A DNA stretch of 64,000 nt from an uncultured Desulfobulbaceae bacterium (GTDB taxonomy: Bacteria; Desulfobacterota; Desulfobulbia; Desulfobulbales; Desulfocapsaceae). The stretch is from the NCBI GenBank assembly GCA_903887485.1, contig CAISPV010000006.1:1-64000 (forward strand), given 5' to 3'. The notes beneath the pieces were generated by a model, which worked only from the letters and a program-made list of their open reading frames with translations, ran no database searches and was not told the DNA's origin. Shown one piece after another: positions 1 through 9,438 of this stretch (the stretch's first letter is position 1; every line of letters starts with the position of its first letter). Both the position numbers and the translations under genes were made by a program.

Positions 1-257
1 AATCGTGTATTTAAAAGCATTAACGCTCTTGAAGATCACTTGTCAGCATCATTATTAAAAATGGAACAAAACCATCAGTTGGTGCATTCTATAGTCGCTT
101 GGCCTTGGATAATAAATTCACTTTAGATTTAGAAATGGAATTAATAGTGGAGACAATAGCCAAAATACATCGTTATCATTTTGTAGATGGTGAAGGAATT
201 AAGAAGTTGGCAGTAGAGGAGGTTCGATCAGGTTATTCTCAGGAGAATAACCTCTAA
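1..257 (+). pseudogene. Partial or frameshifted gene remnant at window edge
   Basis: Two coding-looking stretches lie in different frames. Positions 1-60 read NRVFKSINALEDHLSASLLK. From about 54 a second frame reads NGTKPSVGAFYSRLALDN and continues to a stop at 255-257, ending in SGYSQENNL. The frames join at an oligo-A run (57-61), so a one-base indel would restore a single protein end. The family is not recognised. It may be a real decayed gene or a homopolymer sequencing error, and the 5' part lies outside the window. Confidence 0.4.
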
Positions 258-347
258 TAAAGAAGGCAAGTTGGAGCAGAAAAAAACGAAACAACCACGG
301 ATGTGCACCCGCCATCACCTAAAAAATCCATCAACTCAACGTTTCTG

Positions 348-1130
348 TCATTGAGTTTGGATTCCAGTAACTTCATCAACTTTCTGTCCAGCAGGCACCT
401 CTAACGGTTTGAAGGTAATTGGGTCATAGTTAGCGGATTTGCTCCACACTCGAAGGAAATTGCATACAGGTCGCTCAGAGCAACTGTCGCACTTCTTGTT
501 TTTTCCGCTTTTATTTTCGCCATGAGACCTGTACAAATACAAAGCTTTTGGCAGCCGAGCACAAGGAAATTTTTCTGCAATCTGCATAAAAAGATCGCCG
601 TCTTCACATCCGCTGATTAGCTTTTCGTTGTAGCCGTCTATATGCCGCATAACCTCTCGACGGTACATGCCAAAATGACGCCACCCGTGTTGGTACAGCT
701 TATTTGGATCAAAGTTTATGCTCGCAGAATACAGTTGATGCTCTCCTTTCTCGCCAATCTGGGAAATGTCGCTGTAAATCAGCATCACATCCGGCTGTTG
801 ATCAAAGGCATTTAGCATCTCTTCCAGCGCATAACGCTCAAGCATGTCATCATTATCAAAATGAGACACGAGTTCTCCACTGGAAAGCTCGTAAGCTCTT
901 TTTCTATTCTTAACAATACCCAAATTCAGATCGTTTTTGTAAATCTTTATGCGACTGTCAGACTCTGACAACTTGGACGCAAGCTCCCATGTGCCGTCAT
1001 CTGAACAGTCATCAACAATTATTAGTTCCCAGTTGTCATAGGTCTGCTTTTTAATACTGTCTATGGCAAATTTGATGAACCGAACCGTGTTATAGGCCGG
1101 CATCAACAAGGAAATAAGTTTTTTTTGCAT
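348..1130 (-). CDS. Family 2 glycosyltransferase
   Basis: A 260-aa GT-A fold glycosyltransferase that probably adds a sugar to a surface polysaccharide or glycan in the cytoplasm. The N-terminus has the nucleotide-sugar binding start (LLMPAYNTVRFIK) and VDDCSDDGTWE. The metal-binding DxD equivalent is seen as HFDNDDML near residue 93. A CxxC-type cluster (CDSCSERPVC) near residue 213 is unusual for the family and could bind metal. There is no membrane segment. The ATG lies three bases after the stop of the upstream minus-strand remnant, so the two were probably cotranscribed. The acceptor and donor cannot be inferred. Confidence 0.85.
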   Translation of the reverse strand: MQKKLISLLMPAYNTVRFIKFAIDSIKKQTYDNWELIIVDDCSDDGTWELASKLSESDSRIKIYKNDLNLGIVKNRKRAYELSSGELVSHFDNDDMLERYALEEMLNAFDQQPDVMLIYSDISQIGEKGEHQLYSASINFDPNKLYQHGWRHFGMYRREVMRHIDGYNEKLISGCEDGDLFMQIAEKFPCARLPKALYLYRSHGENKSGKNKKCDSCSERPVCNFLRVWSKSANYDPITFKPLEVPAGQKVDEVTGIQTQ

Positions 1131-1133
1131 GTT

Positions 1134-1353
1134 TTATTTGGTCAATTTTGGAATCGCGCTTCGCACGGCGCCTTCGGGTACATAGTTGTATTCGCTCGGC
1201 TTGTAGTCTATCATAAGGTTATAGGAATTCGATTTAGGAGTCAATGCCTTTCTCCGAATATAAAAAACCGTCAAGTACCGTCTGTTTATAAACGTGTTTG
1301 ACGAATAATTCCGGTTTTTCTTTCAGCCATTTTTTCAGTGCCTGGAAGGGAGT
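1134..1353 (-). pseudogene. Frameshifted remnant, possibly a CmcI-like sugar hydroxylase/methyltransferase C-terminus
   Basis: On the minus strand one frame reads PFQALKKWLKEKPELFVKHV and onward to DGFLYSEKGIDS. After the six-base homopolymer (A-run at 1262-1267) another frame carries on as ALTPKSNSYNLMIDYKPSEY and ends in IPKLTK, three bases before the glycosyltransferase start. Removing one base joins the frames. The ALKKWLKEKPELF part resembles the end of cephalosporin-hydroxylase/rhamnosyl O-methyltransferase proteins, but this is a weak by-eye match. Further upstream (to about 1477) only short open frames remain. No gene was recognised in 1354-1500. Confidence 0.4.
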
Positions 1354-1500
1354 TTAATGCTGAGTGTTTCACGTTCTGCATAAAGATAATAAGGTCAAAA
1401 CACCGGCATGGATAATTCGGTGGCCACTCTTGACTACCGCTCTCAAAAAGATGCATAATACAATCATGTTTCTTCATGTTTCTTGAAGTCTTTCCACAAA

Positions 1501-1536
1501 ACGATCAAATTACAGTGCAGACTTACCCAATAAGTA
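1501..1536 (+). repeat. Leader motif copy 1 upstream of sigma-54 regulator
   Basis: The sequence beginning acgatcaaattacagtgcag and running into gacttaccc is closely matched by positions 3364-3397 ahead of the hybrid kinase gene. It ends about 20 bases before the ATG at 1557. It could be a shared promoter/operator or simply part of a duplication that produced this locus. Confidence 0.45.
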
Positions 1537-1581
1537 GCGATTAACAATTGGAGAAAATGGATAATAAAGCCAATAAAGCTA

Positions 1582-3090
1582 ATGAGTCTGGGGGGGGGGC
1601 CGTCAAAGGTGCAATTTTGTGCTGAAGTTTTTGATAATATCATGGGTACGGTTCGTCAACCTTTAGTGGTGCTTAATGCTGGTTTGAAAGTGGTAAAGGC
1701 CAATCGTTCCTTTTACCAGACATTCAACATCAAACCAGATGGGACAGAGGGGGTGTTGATTTATGATCTTGGTAACCGTCTATGGAATATTCCGAAGCTG
1801 AAAGAATTGCTTGAAGGAATTCTCTCTGAAGAAGATACCGTCTTCAATAACTTTGAAGTGGAACATACCTTTTCGACCATCGGCCGCAAGATAATGCATT
1901 TCAATGCCAGGCAGATTTACACCAAGCCGAGCCAAACCCAACTGATCATTTTGGCTATTGAGGATGTGACAGAGCGCGAAGATCAGAAAAGAGATCTTGA
2001 AGAGCTTGTTAACAGGCGAACGGTCGAACTTGTTGCTGCCAGGGAAGAGGCGGAAAAAAGAAAAGAAATAGCTGAAGCCGCCTTGGCAGAAATAAAAAAG
2101 TTAAAAGAACAACTGGAAGGGGAAAGAGCCTATCTGCAAGAAGAAATTAAACTGGGATACAACCATGAGGAAATAATCGGTCAAAGTGACGGGCTTAAAT
2201 ATGTACTCTATAAAGTTGAGCAGATTGCCGGCAGCAATACGACCGTACTGATTCTTGGTGAGACAGGAACCGGCAAAGAATTGGTCGCCCGGGCTGTCCA
2301 TCACTTGAGCTTGCGCAAAAATCGGGCTCTGGTAAAAGTAAACTGCGCCACATTGCCCGCAAACCTGATCGAAAGCGAATTGTTCGGTCATGAAAAAGGT
2401 GCTTTCACCGGTTCTTTATCGAGACACCTTGGACGATTTGAGGTCGCCAATGGTGCGACTCTGTTTCTGGATGAAATCGGTGAATTGCCGCTGGAGCTCC
2501 AGGCAAAACTGCTCAGAGTCCTTCAGGATGGTGAGTTTGAACGGCTGGGCAGTTCTCATACCATCAAAGTCGATGTGCGGATTATTGCGGCCACTAATCG
2601 TAATCTGGAAGAGGAAATCCGTATGGGCCGTTTCCGTGAGGATCTCTGGTACCGGTTAAATATTTTTCCGATTACCATGCCGCCACTTCGGGACCGCGCG
2701 GATGATATCCCCAATCTTGTGGATTTTTACGTCAACAAGATTGCCAAGCGGATGGGCAAGACCATTGCATTCATTCCGGAGTGTGTAATGACTGCCTTAC
2801 AAACGTATCACTGGCCAGGGAATATTCGGGAGCTGGAAAACGTCCTTGAACGGGCGGTGATCAACTCGTCGGGTCCCAAGTTGCACCTTGTTGATGAGCT
2901 TAAACAGCCGGGCAAGAATTTATCTTCATGTAATAAAACTTTAGAAGCGGTGGAGCGAGAGTATATTATTCGAGTGCTTGAGCAGACCAAGTGGAAAGTA
3001 AGCGGAAAAAACAGTGCGGCTGAAATCCTTGATCTTGACCGCAGCACCCTGCGCGCCCGCATGGGTAAACTCAATATCCAGAAATCATAG
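1582..3090 (+). CDS. PAS-containing sigma-54-dependent activator, frame interrupted at poly-G
   Basis: A 502-aa bacterial enhancer-binding protein. A PAS-like domain spans about residues 18-130, then a Glu/Lys-rich coiled coil (130-190), a sigma-54 AAA+ domain (about 200-435) and a Fis helix-turn-helix at the end ([20 protein letters not shown]). The AAA+ part has Walker A GETGTGKE, Walker [10 protein letters not shown] and the sigma-contact loop GAFTGS, where most relatives have GAFTGA. There is no receiver domain. The ATG at 1582 has no ribosome site. A better start (ATG 1557, preceded by GGAGAAA) encodes [14 protein letters not shown] and is out of frame by one G in the 10-G run at 1590-1599. 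The last 300 residues are nearly identical to the gene at 7789, showing duplication. Probable partner of the hybrid kinase downstream. Confidence 0.85.
   Translation: MSLGGGPSKVQFCAEVFDNIMGTVRQPLVVLNAGLKVVKANRSFYQTFNIKPDGTEGVLIYDLGNRLWNIPKLKELLEGILSEEDTVFNNFEVEHTFSTIGRKIMHFNARQIYTKPSQTQLIILAIEDVTEREDQKRDLEELVNRRTVELVAAREEAEKRKEIAEAALAEIKKLKEQLEGERAYLQEEIKLGYNHEEIIGQSDGLKYVLYKVEQIAGSNTTVLILGETGTGKELVARAVHHLSLRKNRALVKVNCATLPANLIESELFGHEKGAFTGSLSRHLGRFEVANGATLFLDEIGELPLELQAKLLRVLQDGEFERLGSSHTIKVDVRIIAATNRNLEEEIRMGRFREDLWYRLNIFPITMPPLRDRADDIPNLVDFYVNKIAKRMGKTIAFIPECVMTALQTYHWPGNIRELENVLERAVINSSGPKLHLVDELKQPGKNLSSCNKTLEAVEREYIIRVLEQTKWKVSGKNSAAEILDLDRSTLRARMGKLNIQKS
1590..1599 (+). repeat. Homopolymeric 10-G tract near the start of the regulator gene
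   Basis: Ten consecutive G residues. With 9 or 12 G the ATG at 1557 reads through into the regulator. With 10 G it hits a stop shortly after (AVKGAILC). This is the form of a slipped-strand contingency tract, although a homopolymer length error in the assembly would look the same. Confidence 0.75.
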
Positions 3091-3363
3091 ATTCCCTTCC
3101 CCTTAGAGCGGGTTTGTATCTGTCAAATGCAGCCGCTTTACCTGAAACATGACCGGTGAACCTGGCCATGGTCTACGACCGAGTTCGAAATGATCAACGG
3201 GATTGGCCGGATGAGGGTGCAATTCGATTCGTTCAAAAATAAATAATTGATTATCCGACGTTCCTTGTTGATCGTTGGGGATACACCTTGTATGATGCCT
3301 GAACCTACTCAAGGTAACTGCACGGTTGCACCCTTCTTGTTGATCTTTATAGGATGTTTATAA
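3091..3363. other. Intergenic stretch without a supported gene
   Basis: Some 270 bases separate the regulator from the kinase leader. A minus-strand open frame of 69 codons (3103-3312) has no recognisable family and no ribosome site. No terminator-like hairpin with a T-run was seen. Confidence 0.4.
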
Positions 3364-3397
3364 GACGATCAATTCCCAGTGTAGACTTTCCCCCATA
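3364..3397 (+). repeat. Leader motif copy 2 upstream of hybrid kinase
   Basis: Begins acgatcaattcccagtgtag and continues gactttccccc; matches the leader at 1501-1536 with few differences. It sits directly ahead of the kinase ATG at 3404. Confidence 0.45.
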
Positions 3398-3403
3398 AAT
3401 GAC

Positions 3404-6400
3404 ATGAAAAAAATGACTATTAACACTGCCCGCATGCAGGCGGATGAGGTGTTGCTCAAGGCCGGAGCCCTGCAGAGCGCGATTTTCAACAGCGCCAATT
3501 TCTCGAGTATTGCCACTGACGCGCAGGGCGTTATTCAGATCTTCAACGTCGGTGCCGAGTGCATGCTGGGCTATACGGCGAGCGAAGTGAAGAACAAGAT
3601 TACGCCGGCCGATATCTCCGATCCGCAGGAAGTGATCGCCCGCGCTGAAGCGCTAAGTGTCGAACTCGGAACCACGATTGCGCCGGGTTTTGAGGCATTG
3701 GTGTTCAAGGCCTCACGCGGCATTGAGGACATCTACGAGCTGACTTATATCCGCAAAGATGGCAGCCGCTTTCCCGCAGTCGTGTCGGTCACGGCCCTGC
3801 GCGACAAGAAGGACGCCATCATCGGGTATCTGCTGATCGGTACTGATAACACCGCGCGTAAGCAGGTCGAGGCAGAACGCCAGCATCTGCTTGAGATTCA
3901 GGAGGAGACAAACAAACAACTGCAGCAGGCCAATGTCACCTTGCGGGAGAGTGAGGAAAAGCTCGCCGTGACGCTCAACTCCATCGGCGATGCCGTAATC
4001 GCCACCGATGCCGAAGCACGGGTGACACTCCTCAATCCCCTGGCCGAACGGCTCACCGGTTGGACGCAGGCGCAGGCCAGCGGCCGCCCGATAGACGAAA
4101 TTTTTTCCATCATCAACAAAGAAACCCGTCGCCCTGCCACGATCCCGGTCATGGAGACCCTGGCGCAGGGCACGATACACGGTCTGGCCAACCACACCGT
4201 GCTGATTGCCCGTGATGGGAGTGAGTGCGATATCGCCGACAGTTGCGCGCCGATTCGTGGCCGCGAGGATCAGGTGGTCGGATCCGTGCTGGTGTTCCGC
4301 GATGTCACCGGGGAATATGCAGCGCAGCAGGCCTTGCGCGACAATACGACACTGATCCAGACGATTTTGAATACCGTGGTGGACGGCATCGTCACCCTCC
4401 ATGCCCATGGTGGCATCGTCGAGACGGTGAACCCGGCCGCTGAGCGCATGTTTGGCTATACCGCCACAGAACTTGTCGGACAAACCTTCAGCCTGCTGAT
4501 CCCCGAACTTGATCAAGATCGGCGCAATGGGTCCCTTGAGTATTACAGTGCGAGCGAAGAGGCTCGCGCTATCGGCCTTGGCCGTGAGGTTGTTGGCCGA
4601 CGCAAGGATGGCACTTTCTTCCCGTTGGAGATAGCGGTAAGCGAGATGTGGCTGGGTGGTCAGCGTTACTTCACCGGCATCCTGCGTGATATCACCGTGC
4701 GCAAGCAGGCGGAAGAGGCGCTGCTCAAGGCGGGAGCCCTGCAGAACGCGATTTTTAACAGCGCCAATTTTTCGAGTATCGCCACTGACGCCAAGGGTGT
4801 CATCCAGATCTTCAACGTTGGCGCCGAGCGCATGCTGGGCTACACGGCCGCCGAAGTGTTGAACAAGGTCACGCCAGCCGATATCTCCGATCCGCAGGAG
4901 CTGATTGCCCGCGCCCAAGCGCTCAGCGTCGAACTCGAAACCCCGATTACGCCTGGATTTGAGGCCCTGGTGTTCAAGGCTTCACGCGGTATCGAGGACA
5001 TCTACGAGTTGACCTGCATCCGCAAGGATGGCAGCCGTTTCCCGGCAGTCGTGTCGGTCACGGCCCTGCGTGATGAGCAGGATGCCATCATCGGGTATCT
5101 GCTGATCGGCACGGACAACACGGCCCGTAAGGAGATCGAGGCCGAGCAGAAGCTGCTCGGCCAGCGGTTGCGCGATCATCAGTTTTACACGCGTTCTTTG
5201 TTCGAAGCCAATATCGACGCGTTGATGACCACTGATCCAGCCGGTATCATCACCGACGTCAATAAACAGATGGAGGCGCTCACCGATTGTACCCGCGACG
5301 AATTGATCGGCGCGCCGTTCAAAAATTACTTCACTGATCCGGAGCGGGCCGAGGCAGGCATCAAACTCGTGCTGAGCGAAAAGAAGGTCACCAATTACGA
5401 ACTCACCGTGCGCACCAGGGACGGTAAGGAAACGGTGGTCTCCTTGAATGCCACCACCTTCTACGATCGGGACAGGAGGTTGCAGGGTGTGTTTGCCGCG
5501 GCGCGTGACGTTACGGAACGTAAAGTTCTCGATCAGGTGCTGGAGGAAAAGACCATCGAGCTGGAGAGTGCCAAGGCGGCAGCGGAAAAAGCCAACCTTG
5601 CTAAATCGGATTTCCTCTCCAATATGAGCCACGAGATCCGCACCCCGATGAACGCCATTATCGGCATGTCCCACTTGGCGATGAAGACCGAGCTGACACC
5701 GCGTCAGCGCGACTACATCAAGAAGATCAAAAGCTCCAGTCGGCATCTGCTCAGCATTATCAACGATATTCTTGATTTTTCGAAGATCGAGGTGGGCAAG
5801 CTGACGATCGAATACACCGAGTTTGAGCTGGAGAAGATGCTCGATAATGTGGCCAGCCTGATGTCTGAGAAAACCTCTGCCAAGGGGCTGGAACTGATCT
5901 TCGACATAGACAAGAACGTACCGCGCTACCTGATCGGCGATCCGCTGAGGATGGGGCAGATTCTGATTAATTACTGCAATAATGCGGTCAAGTTTACCGA
6001 GCAGGGCGAGATTGACATCGTCATTTGTATCCAGGAGCAGACTGACGAGGATGTGCTGCTCTACTGTGCTGTGCGCGATACGGGCACTGGCCTGACGGAG
6101 GAGCAGATAGGGCGGTTGTTTCAGAGATTTGTGCAGGCCGACGCCTCGACCACCCGTGAATTTGGCGGCACCGGCCTCGGGCTGGCCATTTCCAAGAAGC
6201 TGGCCGAGCTGATGGGCGGAGAGGTGGGGGTCAGCAGCGAACCCGGCAAGGGCAGCACCTTCTGGTTTACGGCACGCCTTGGCAAGGGTGTCGGCCAGCC
6301 ACGTAAGCTGGCGCTGTCGACCGACATGCAGGGCAAACGGGTGTTGGTGGTAGATGACAACGAGAACGCCTGCCAGATGCTGGGCGACCTGCTTGGCAGC

Positions 6401-7786
6401 ATGAGCTTCAATGTCGATCAGGTCGAGTCGGGTCAGGCTGCCATTGGCGCCGTGGATCGTGCCGAGGCGCAGGGCATGCCCTACGAGATCGTGTTTCTTG
6501 ACTGGAAAATGCCGGGCATGGATGGCAACGAGACGGCCAGACGGCTCAGGGAGTTACCACTCATCCACATGCCGCATCTGATCATGGTGACCGCTTTTGG
6601 CCGTGAGGAAGTGTTAAAGGCGGCAGAGGGAGCAGATATCGTGGATGTACTGATCAAACCGGTCAGTCCGTCGGTGCTCTTTGACAGCGTGATCCGCATT
6701 CTGGGAGGCGTTGACGATGGCGTGCGCACTGCCGGGGAGGCGCCGACTGATACCTTTATGCAACTTGCTACCATCAAGGGCTCCCGTGTCCTGCTGGTGG
6801 AGGACAACGATCTTAACCAGGAAGTGGCAATCGAACTGCTGCAGGATGCCGGCTTCGTTGTTGAGCTGGCCGAGAACGGTCAGATTGCGTTGGACAAGGT
6901 CAGGAGCGCCGATTACGACATCGTGCTGATGGATATGCAGATGCCGGTGATGGACGGAGTGACAGCGACCGAGGAGATCCGCAAGGAGGTGCGTTTCAAG
7001 GATCTTCCGGTGGTGGCGATGACCGCCAACGTCATGCAGGGCGATCGCGACCGCTGCATGGCGGCGGGCATGAACGATCATGTGGCCAAACCAATTGAAC
7101 CTGAAACCTTATGGCAGGCGCTGCTGAAATGGATCAAGCCGCACCAATCGACAGCCGCTGCCGTCGAGACAAAACCGCAGGTGGTGGTTGATGTCGATCT
7201 GCCGTCGGGAATTGAGGGGCTGGATATGGCCGACGGCCTGCGCCGTGTGCTCGGCAAGAAACCGCTCTACCTCTCGATGCTGCACAAGTTCGTTGCCGGG
7301 CAGAAATCCGTCGTGGTGGAAATCCTCAAAGCGTTGGAGGGCAACTCCCTGGAAACTGCGGAGCGGCTCGCTCACACGCTCAAGGGTGTTTCCGGCACTA
7401 TCGGCGCTACCCGTTTGCAGCAACTGGCGGAAAAGCTTGAGAGCGTGATCAGGCAACGGAGTCCCCGCGAGGAGATCGATGCCCGGCTTGATGAGCTCAG
7501 GATGGTGCTTGCAGATCTTATCTCCCAACTGGAACAGCGGCTGCCGGAGAAACAGGCCCAAATGGCCGGCACAGTCGCCTCGGAACAACTCAAGACTGTC
7601 TGTGATAAGCTGGCGGCAATGCTCGCCGATGATGACGCAGAGGCGGTTGATGTGCTGGAAGCGAATGCGGAACTGCTTCGCACTGCCTTCCCTAACCACT
7701 ATCGCCAGATTGACGACGGCATCCGATTATTCGACTTTGAGGCGGCGCTGGCAGTGCTCATGGCTGCCCGTGGGACATCGGTCTGA
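3404..7786 (+). CDS. Soluble hybrid histidine kinase with five PAS, two receivers and Hpt
   Basis: A 1460-aa phosphorelay kinase without membrane segments, so it senses a cytoplasmic signal. PAS domains lie at about residues 20-150, 180-305, 315-440, 445-575 and 590-720. The HisKA domain ([19 protein letters not shown]) has His743, followed by HATPase motifs ([21 protein letters not shown]). Receiver 1 has acceptor Asp1033 ([11 protein letters not shown]), receiver 2 has Asp1177 ([11 protein letters not shown]), and the C-terminal Hpt domain has His1324 (AHTLKGVSG). The relay is thus complete in one chain, in the manner of BvgS/ArcB-type kinases. PAS1 and PAS4 are almost identical copies. The next gene, a receiver-activator, starts two bases after the stop and is the obvious output. 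Confidence 0.93.
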   Translation: MKKMTINTARMQADEVLLKAGALQSAIFNSANFSSIATDAQGVIQIFNVGAECMLGYTASEVKNKITPADISDPQEVIARAEALSVELGTTIAPGFEALVFKASRGIEDIYELTYIRKDGSRFPAVVSVTALRDKKDAIIGYLLIGTDNTARKQVEAERQHLLEIQEETNKQLQQANVTLRESEEKLAVTLNSIGDAVIATDAEARVTLLNPLAERLTGWTQAQASGRPIDEIFSIINKETRRPATIPVMETLAQGTIHGLANHTVLIARDGSECDIADSCAPIRGREDQVVGSVLVFRDVTGEYAAQQALRDNTTLIQTILNTVVDGIVTLHAHGGIVETVNPAAERMFGYTATELVGQTFSLLIPELDQDRRNGSLEYYSASEEARAIGLGREVVGRRKDGTFFPLEIAVSEMWLGGQRYFTGILRDITVRKQAEEALLKAGALQNAIFNSANFSSIATDAKGVIQIFNVGAERMLGYTAAEVLNKVTPADISDPQELIARAQALSVELETPITPGFEALVFKASRGIEDIYELTCIRKDGSRFPAVVSVTALRDEQDAIIGYLLIGTDNTARKEIEAEQKLLGQRLRDHQFYTRSLFEANIDALMTTDPAGIITDVNKQMEALTDCTRDELIGAPFKNYFTDPERAEAGIKLVLSEKKVTNYELTVRTRDGKETVVSLNATTFYDRDRRLQGVFAAARDVTERKVLDQVLEEKTIELESAKAAAEKANLAKSDFLSNMSHEIRTPMNAIIGMSHLAMKTELTPRQRDYIKKIKSSSRHLLSIINDILDFSKIEVGKLTIEYTEFELEKMLDNVASLMSEKTSAKGLELIFDIDKNVPRYLIGDPLRMGQILINYCNNAVKFTEQGEIDIVICIQEQTDEDVLLYCAVRDTGTGLTEEQIGRLFQRFVQADASTTREFGGTGLGLAISKKLAELMGGEVGVSSEPGKGSTFWFTARLGKGVGQPRKLALSTDMQGKRVLVVDDNENACQMLGDLLGSMSFNVDQVESGQAAIGAVDRAEAQGMPYEIVFLDWKMPGMDGNETARRLRELPLIHMPHLIMVTAFGREEVLKAAEGADIVDVLIKPVSPSVLFDSVIRILGGVDDGVRTAGEAPTDTFMQLATIKGSRVLLVEDNDLNQEVAIELLQDAGFVVELAENGQIALDKVRSADYDIVLMDMQMPVMDGVTATEEIRKEVRFKDLPVVAMTANVMQGDRDRCMAAGMNDHVAKPIEPETLWQALLKWIKPHQSTAAAVETKPQVVVDVDLPSGIEGLDMADGLRRVLGKKPLYLSMLHKFVAGQKSVVVEILKALEGNSLETAERLAHTLKGVSGTIGATRLQQLAEKLESVIRQRSPREEIDARLDELRMVLADLISQLEQRLPEKQAQMAGTVASEQLKTVCDKLAAMLADDDAEAVDVLEANAELLRTAFPNHYRQIDDGIRLFDFEAALAVLMAARGTSV
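3452..3880 (+). repeat. Internal direct repeat, PAS copy 1
   Basis: About 430 bases of the kinase gene recur at 4721-5149, offset by 1269 bases (423 codons). Key shared peptide pieces are [39 protein letters not shown] and [15 protein letters not shown]. The similarity is high at DNA level, which points to a recent in-frame duplication or gene conversion. Confidence 0.85.
4721..5149 (+). repeat. Internal direct repeat, PAS copy 2
   Basis: Second copy of the PAS unit at 3452-3880; encodes the fourth PAS domain of the kinase. The differences are mostly silent or conservative. Confidence 0.85.
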
Positions 7787-7788
7787 TT

Positions 7789-9309
7789 ATGGCTGAACTC
7801 GATTTTACCGAAAGGGCCACGATACTGATCGTTGATGACACGCCGGAAAACCTGACCCTGATGAACAGTCTGCTCAAGGACGATTATAAGGTAAAGGTTG
7901 CCAATAATGGTGAGAAGGCGCTGAAGATTGCGGCGTCAGACTCGCCCCCGAACCTGATCCTGCTTGACATCATGATGCCAGGTATGGACGGTTACGAGGT
8001 GTGCCGGCGACTCAAGAGCGACACCAAAACGATGAACATCCCGGTGATCTTTCTCACTGCCAGGTCGGAAATGGAGGACGAGCAGACCGGGCTGGAGCTC
8101 GGCGCGGTCGACTATATCATCAAACCGATCAGCCCGCCGATCGTCATGGCGCGCATAAAGAACCATCTGGCACTGAAGACCATGGCCGAATCCCTGCGGA
8201 ACCAGAACACCTTTCTTGAACATGAGGTGGCCAAGCGCACGGCTGAACTGGTTGTTGCCAGGGATGAGGCGGAAAGCAGAAAAGAAAGTGTGGAAGACGC
8301 CCTTGCCGAAACAATCCGGTTAAAAGAACAACTGGAAGCAGAACGAGCCTATCTGCAGGAAGAAATTAAACTGGAAAACAATCATCAGAATATTATCGGT
8401 CAAAGTGATAGTCTCAAATACGTCCTCTATAAAATTGAACAGATTGCCGTAAGCGATACCACCGTATTGATTCTTGGTGAGACTGGAACCGGCAAGGAGT
8501 TGGCCGCCCGGGCTATTCATGACTTGAGCCTGCGTAAGGGCCGGACTCTGGTAAAGGTGAATTGTGCCTCTCTTTCCGTAGGCCTTATCGAAAGCGAATT
8601 GTTCGGTCATGAAAAAGGTGCCTTTACCGGTGCGCTGTCCAGGCATCTGGGGCGATTTGAGGTCGCCAACGGCGCCACTCTTTTTTTGGATGAAATCGGC
8701 GAATTACCGCTGGAACTCCAGGCGAAACTGTTGAGAGTACTCCAGGAAGGGGAGTTCGAACGGCTGGGCAGCTCTCTCACCATCAAGGTTGATGTCCGAA
8801 TTGTTGCCGCCACCAATCGTAACCTGGAAGAGGAGGTCCGCAAAGGCCGGTTTCGTGAGGATCTCTGGTACCGGTTAAATATCTTTCCGATTACCATGCC
8901 CTCGCTCCGGGAGCGTATGGATGACATCCCACTTCTTGTCAATTCCTTCGTCAAAAAGATTGCGCGGCGCTTGGGCAAGACCATTGAAGTCATCCCGGTG
9001 ACCGTAATGGAGGCGTTACAAGATTATCCCTGGCCCGGAAATGTTCGGGAACTGGAGAATGTCCTTGAACGGGCGGTGATCAACTCATCGGGTCCCAAGC
9101 TGCGCCTGGTTGATGAGCTCAAAAAGCCGTTTAAGGATTTATCTGCAAGCCCAAAAACGTTGGAAGCGGTTGAGCGAGATTATATTCTACAGGTGCTTGA
9201 GCAGACCAGGTGGAAAGTAAGCGGAAAAAACAGTGCGGCTGAAATCCTTGGCCTTGATCGCAGCACCCTGCGTGCCCGGATGGCTAAACTCAATATCCAG
9301 AAATCATAG
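7789..9309 (+). CDS. NtrC-type response regulator (REC-AAA+-Fis)
   Basis: A 506-aa sigma-54 activator. The receiver domain (residues 10-130) has ILIVDDTPEN, acceptor Asp60 in LLDIMMPGMDG and the conserved Lys in DYIIKPIS. It is followed by a coiled coil (145-195), the AAA+ domain with Walker [15 protein letters not shown] loop and LFLDEIGEL Walker B, and a Fis helix-turn-helix at the end. Translationally coupled to the hybrid kinase (two-base gap), so it probably receives phosphate from that kinase's Hpt domain. From residue about 150 it is nearly the same protein as the activator at 1582, differing in having a receiver where that has a PAS domain. No sigma-54 target promoter was seen inside this block. 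Confidence 0.93.
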   Translation: MAELDFTERATILIVDDTPENLTLMNSLLKDDYKVKVANNGEKALKIAASDSPPNLILLDIMMPGMDGYEVCRRLKSDTKTMNIPVIFLTARSEMEDEQTGLELGAVDYIIKPISPPIVMARIKNHLALKTMAESLRNQNTFLEHEVAKRTAELVVARDEAESRKESVEDALAETIRLKEQLEAERAYLQEEIKLENNHQNIIGQSDSLKYVLYKIEQIAVSDTTVLILGETGTGKELAARAIHDLSLRKGRTLVKVNCASLSVGLIESELFGHEKGAFTGALSRHLGRFEVANGATLFLDEIGELPLELQAKLLRVLQEGEFERLGSSLTIKVDVRIVAATNRNLEEEVRKGRFREDLWYRLNIFPITMPSLRERMDDIPLLVNSFVKKIARRLGKTIEVIPVTVMEALQDYPWPGNVRELENVLERAVINSSGPKLRLVDELKKPFKDLSASPKTLEAVERDYILQVLEQTRWKVSGKNSAAEILGLDRSTLRARMAKLNIQKS

Positions 9310-9364
9310 ATTTCCATCTTCAAGTGTGTATCGCCGCAAAAAATACGTCAATGCTCAGGATAAA

Positions 9365-9406
9365 AAAGAATGGCCCATCCCGCTTGCACGGGATGGGCCA
9401 TTCTTT
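9365..9406. terminator. Strong bidirectional hairpin terminator
   Basis: A perfect 18-bp stem (9365-9382 with 9389-9406) around a six-base loop. A-rich and T-rich flanks let it serve both the activator gene on the plus strand and the convergent membrane-protein gene on the minus strand. Confidence 0.85.
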
Positions 9407-9438
9407 AGATCTGTTTTCTTGTTGTTCTTTGCTCTTGC

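Noticed and set aside
3713..4918. 401-codon minus-strand open frame inside the hybrid kinase
   Set aside because: Exactly antisense to strongly recognisable PAS domains; product is low in complexity order and has no family. A shadow of codon bias.
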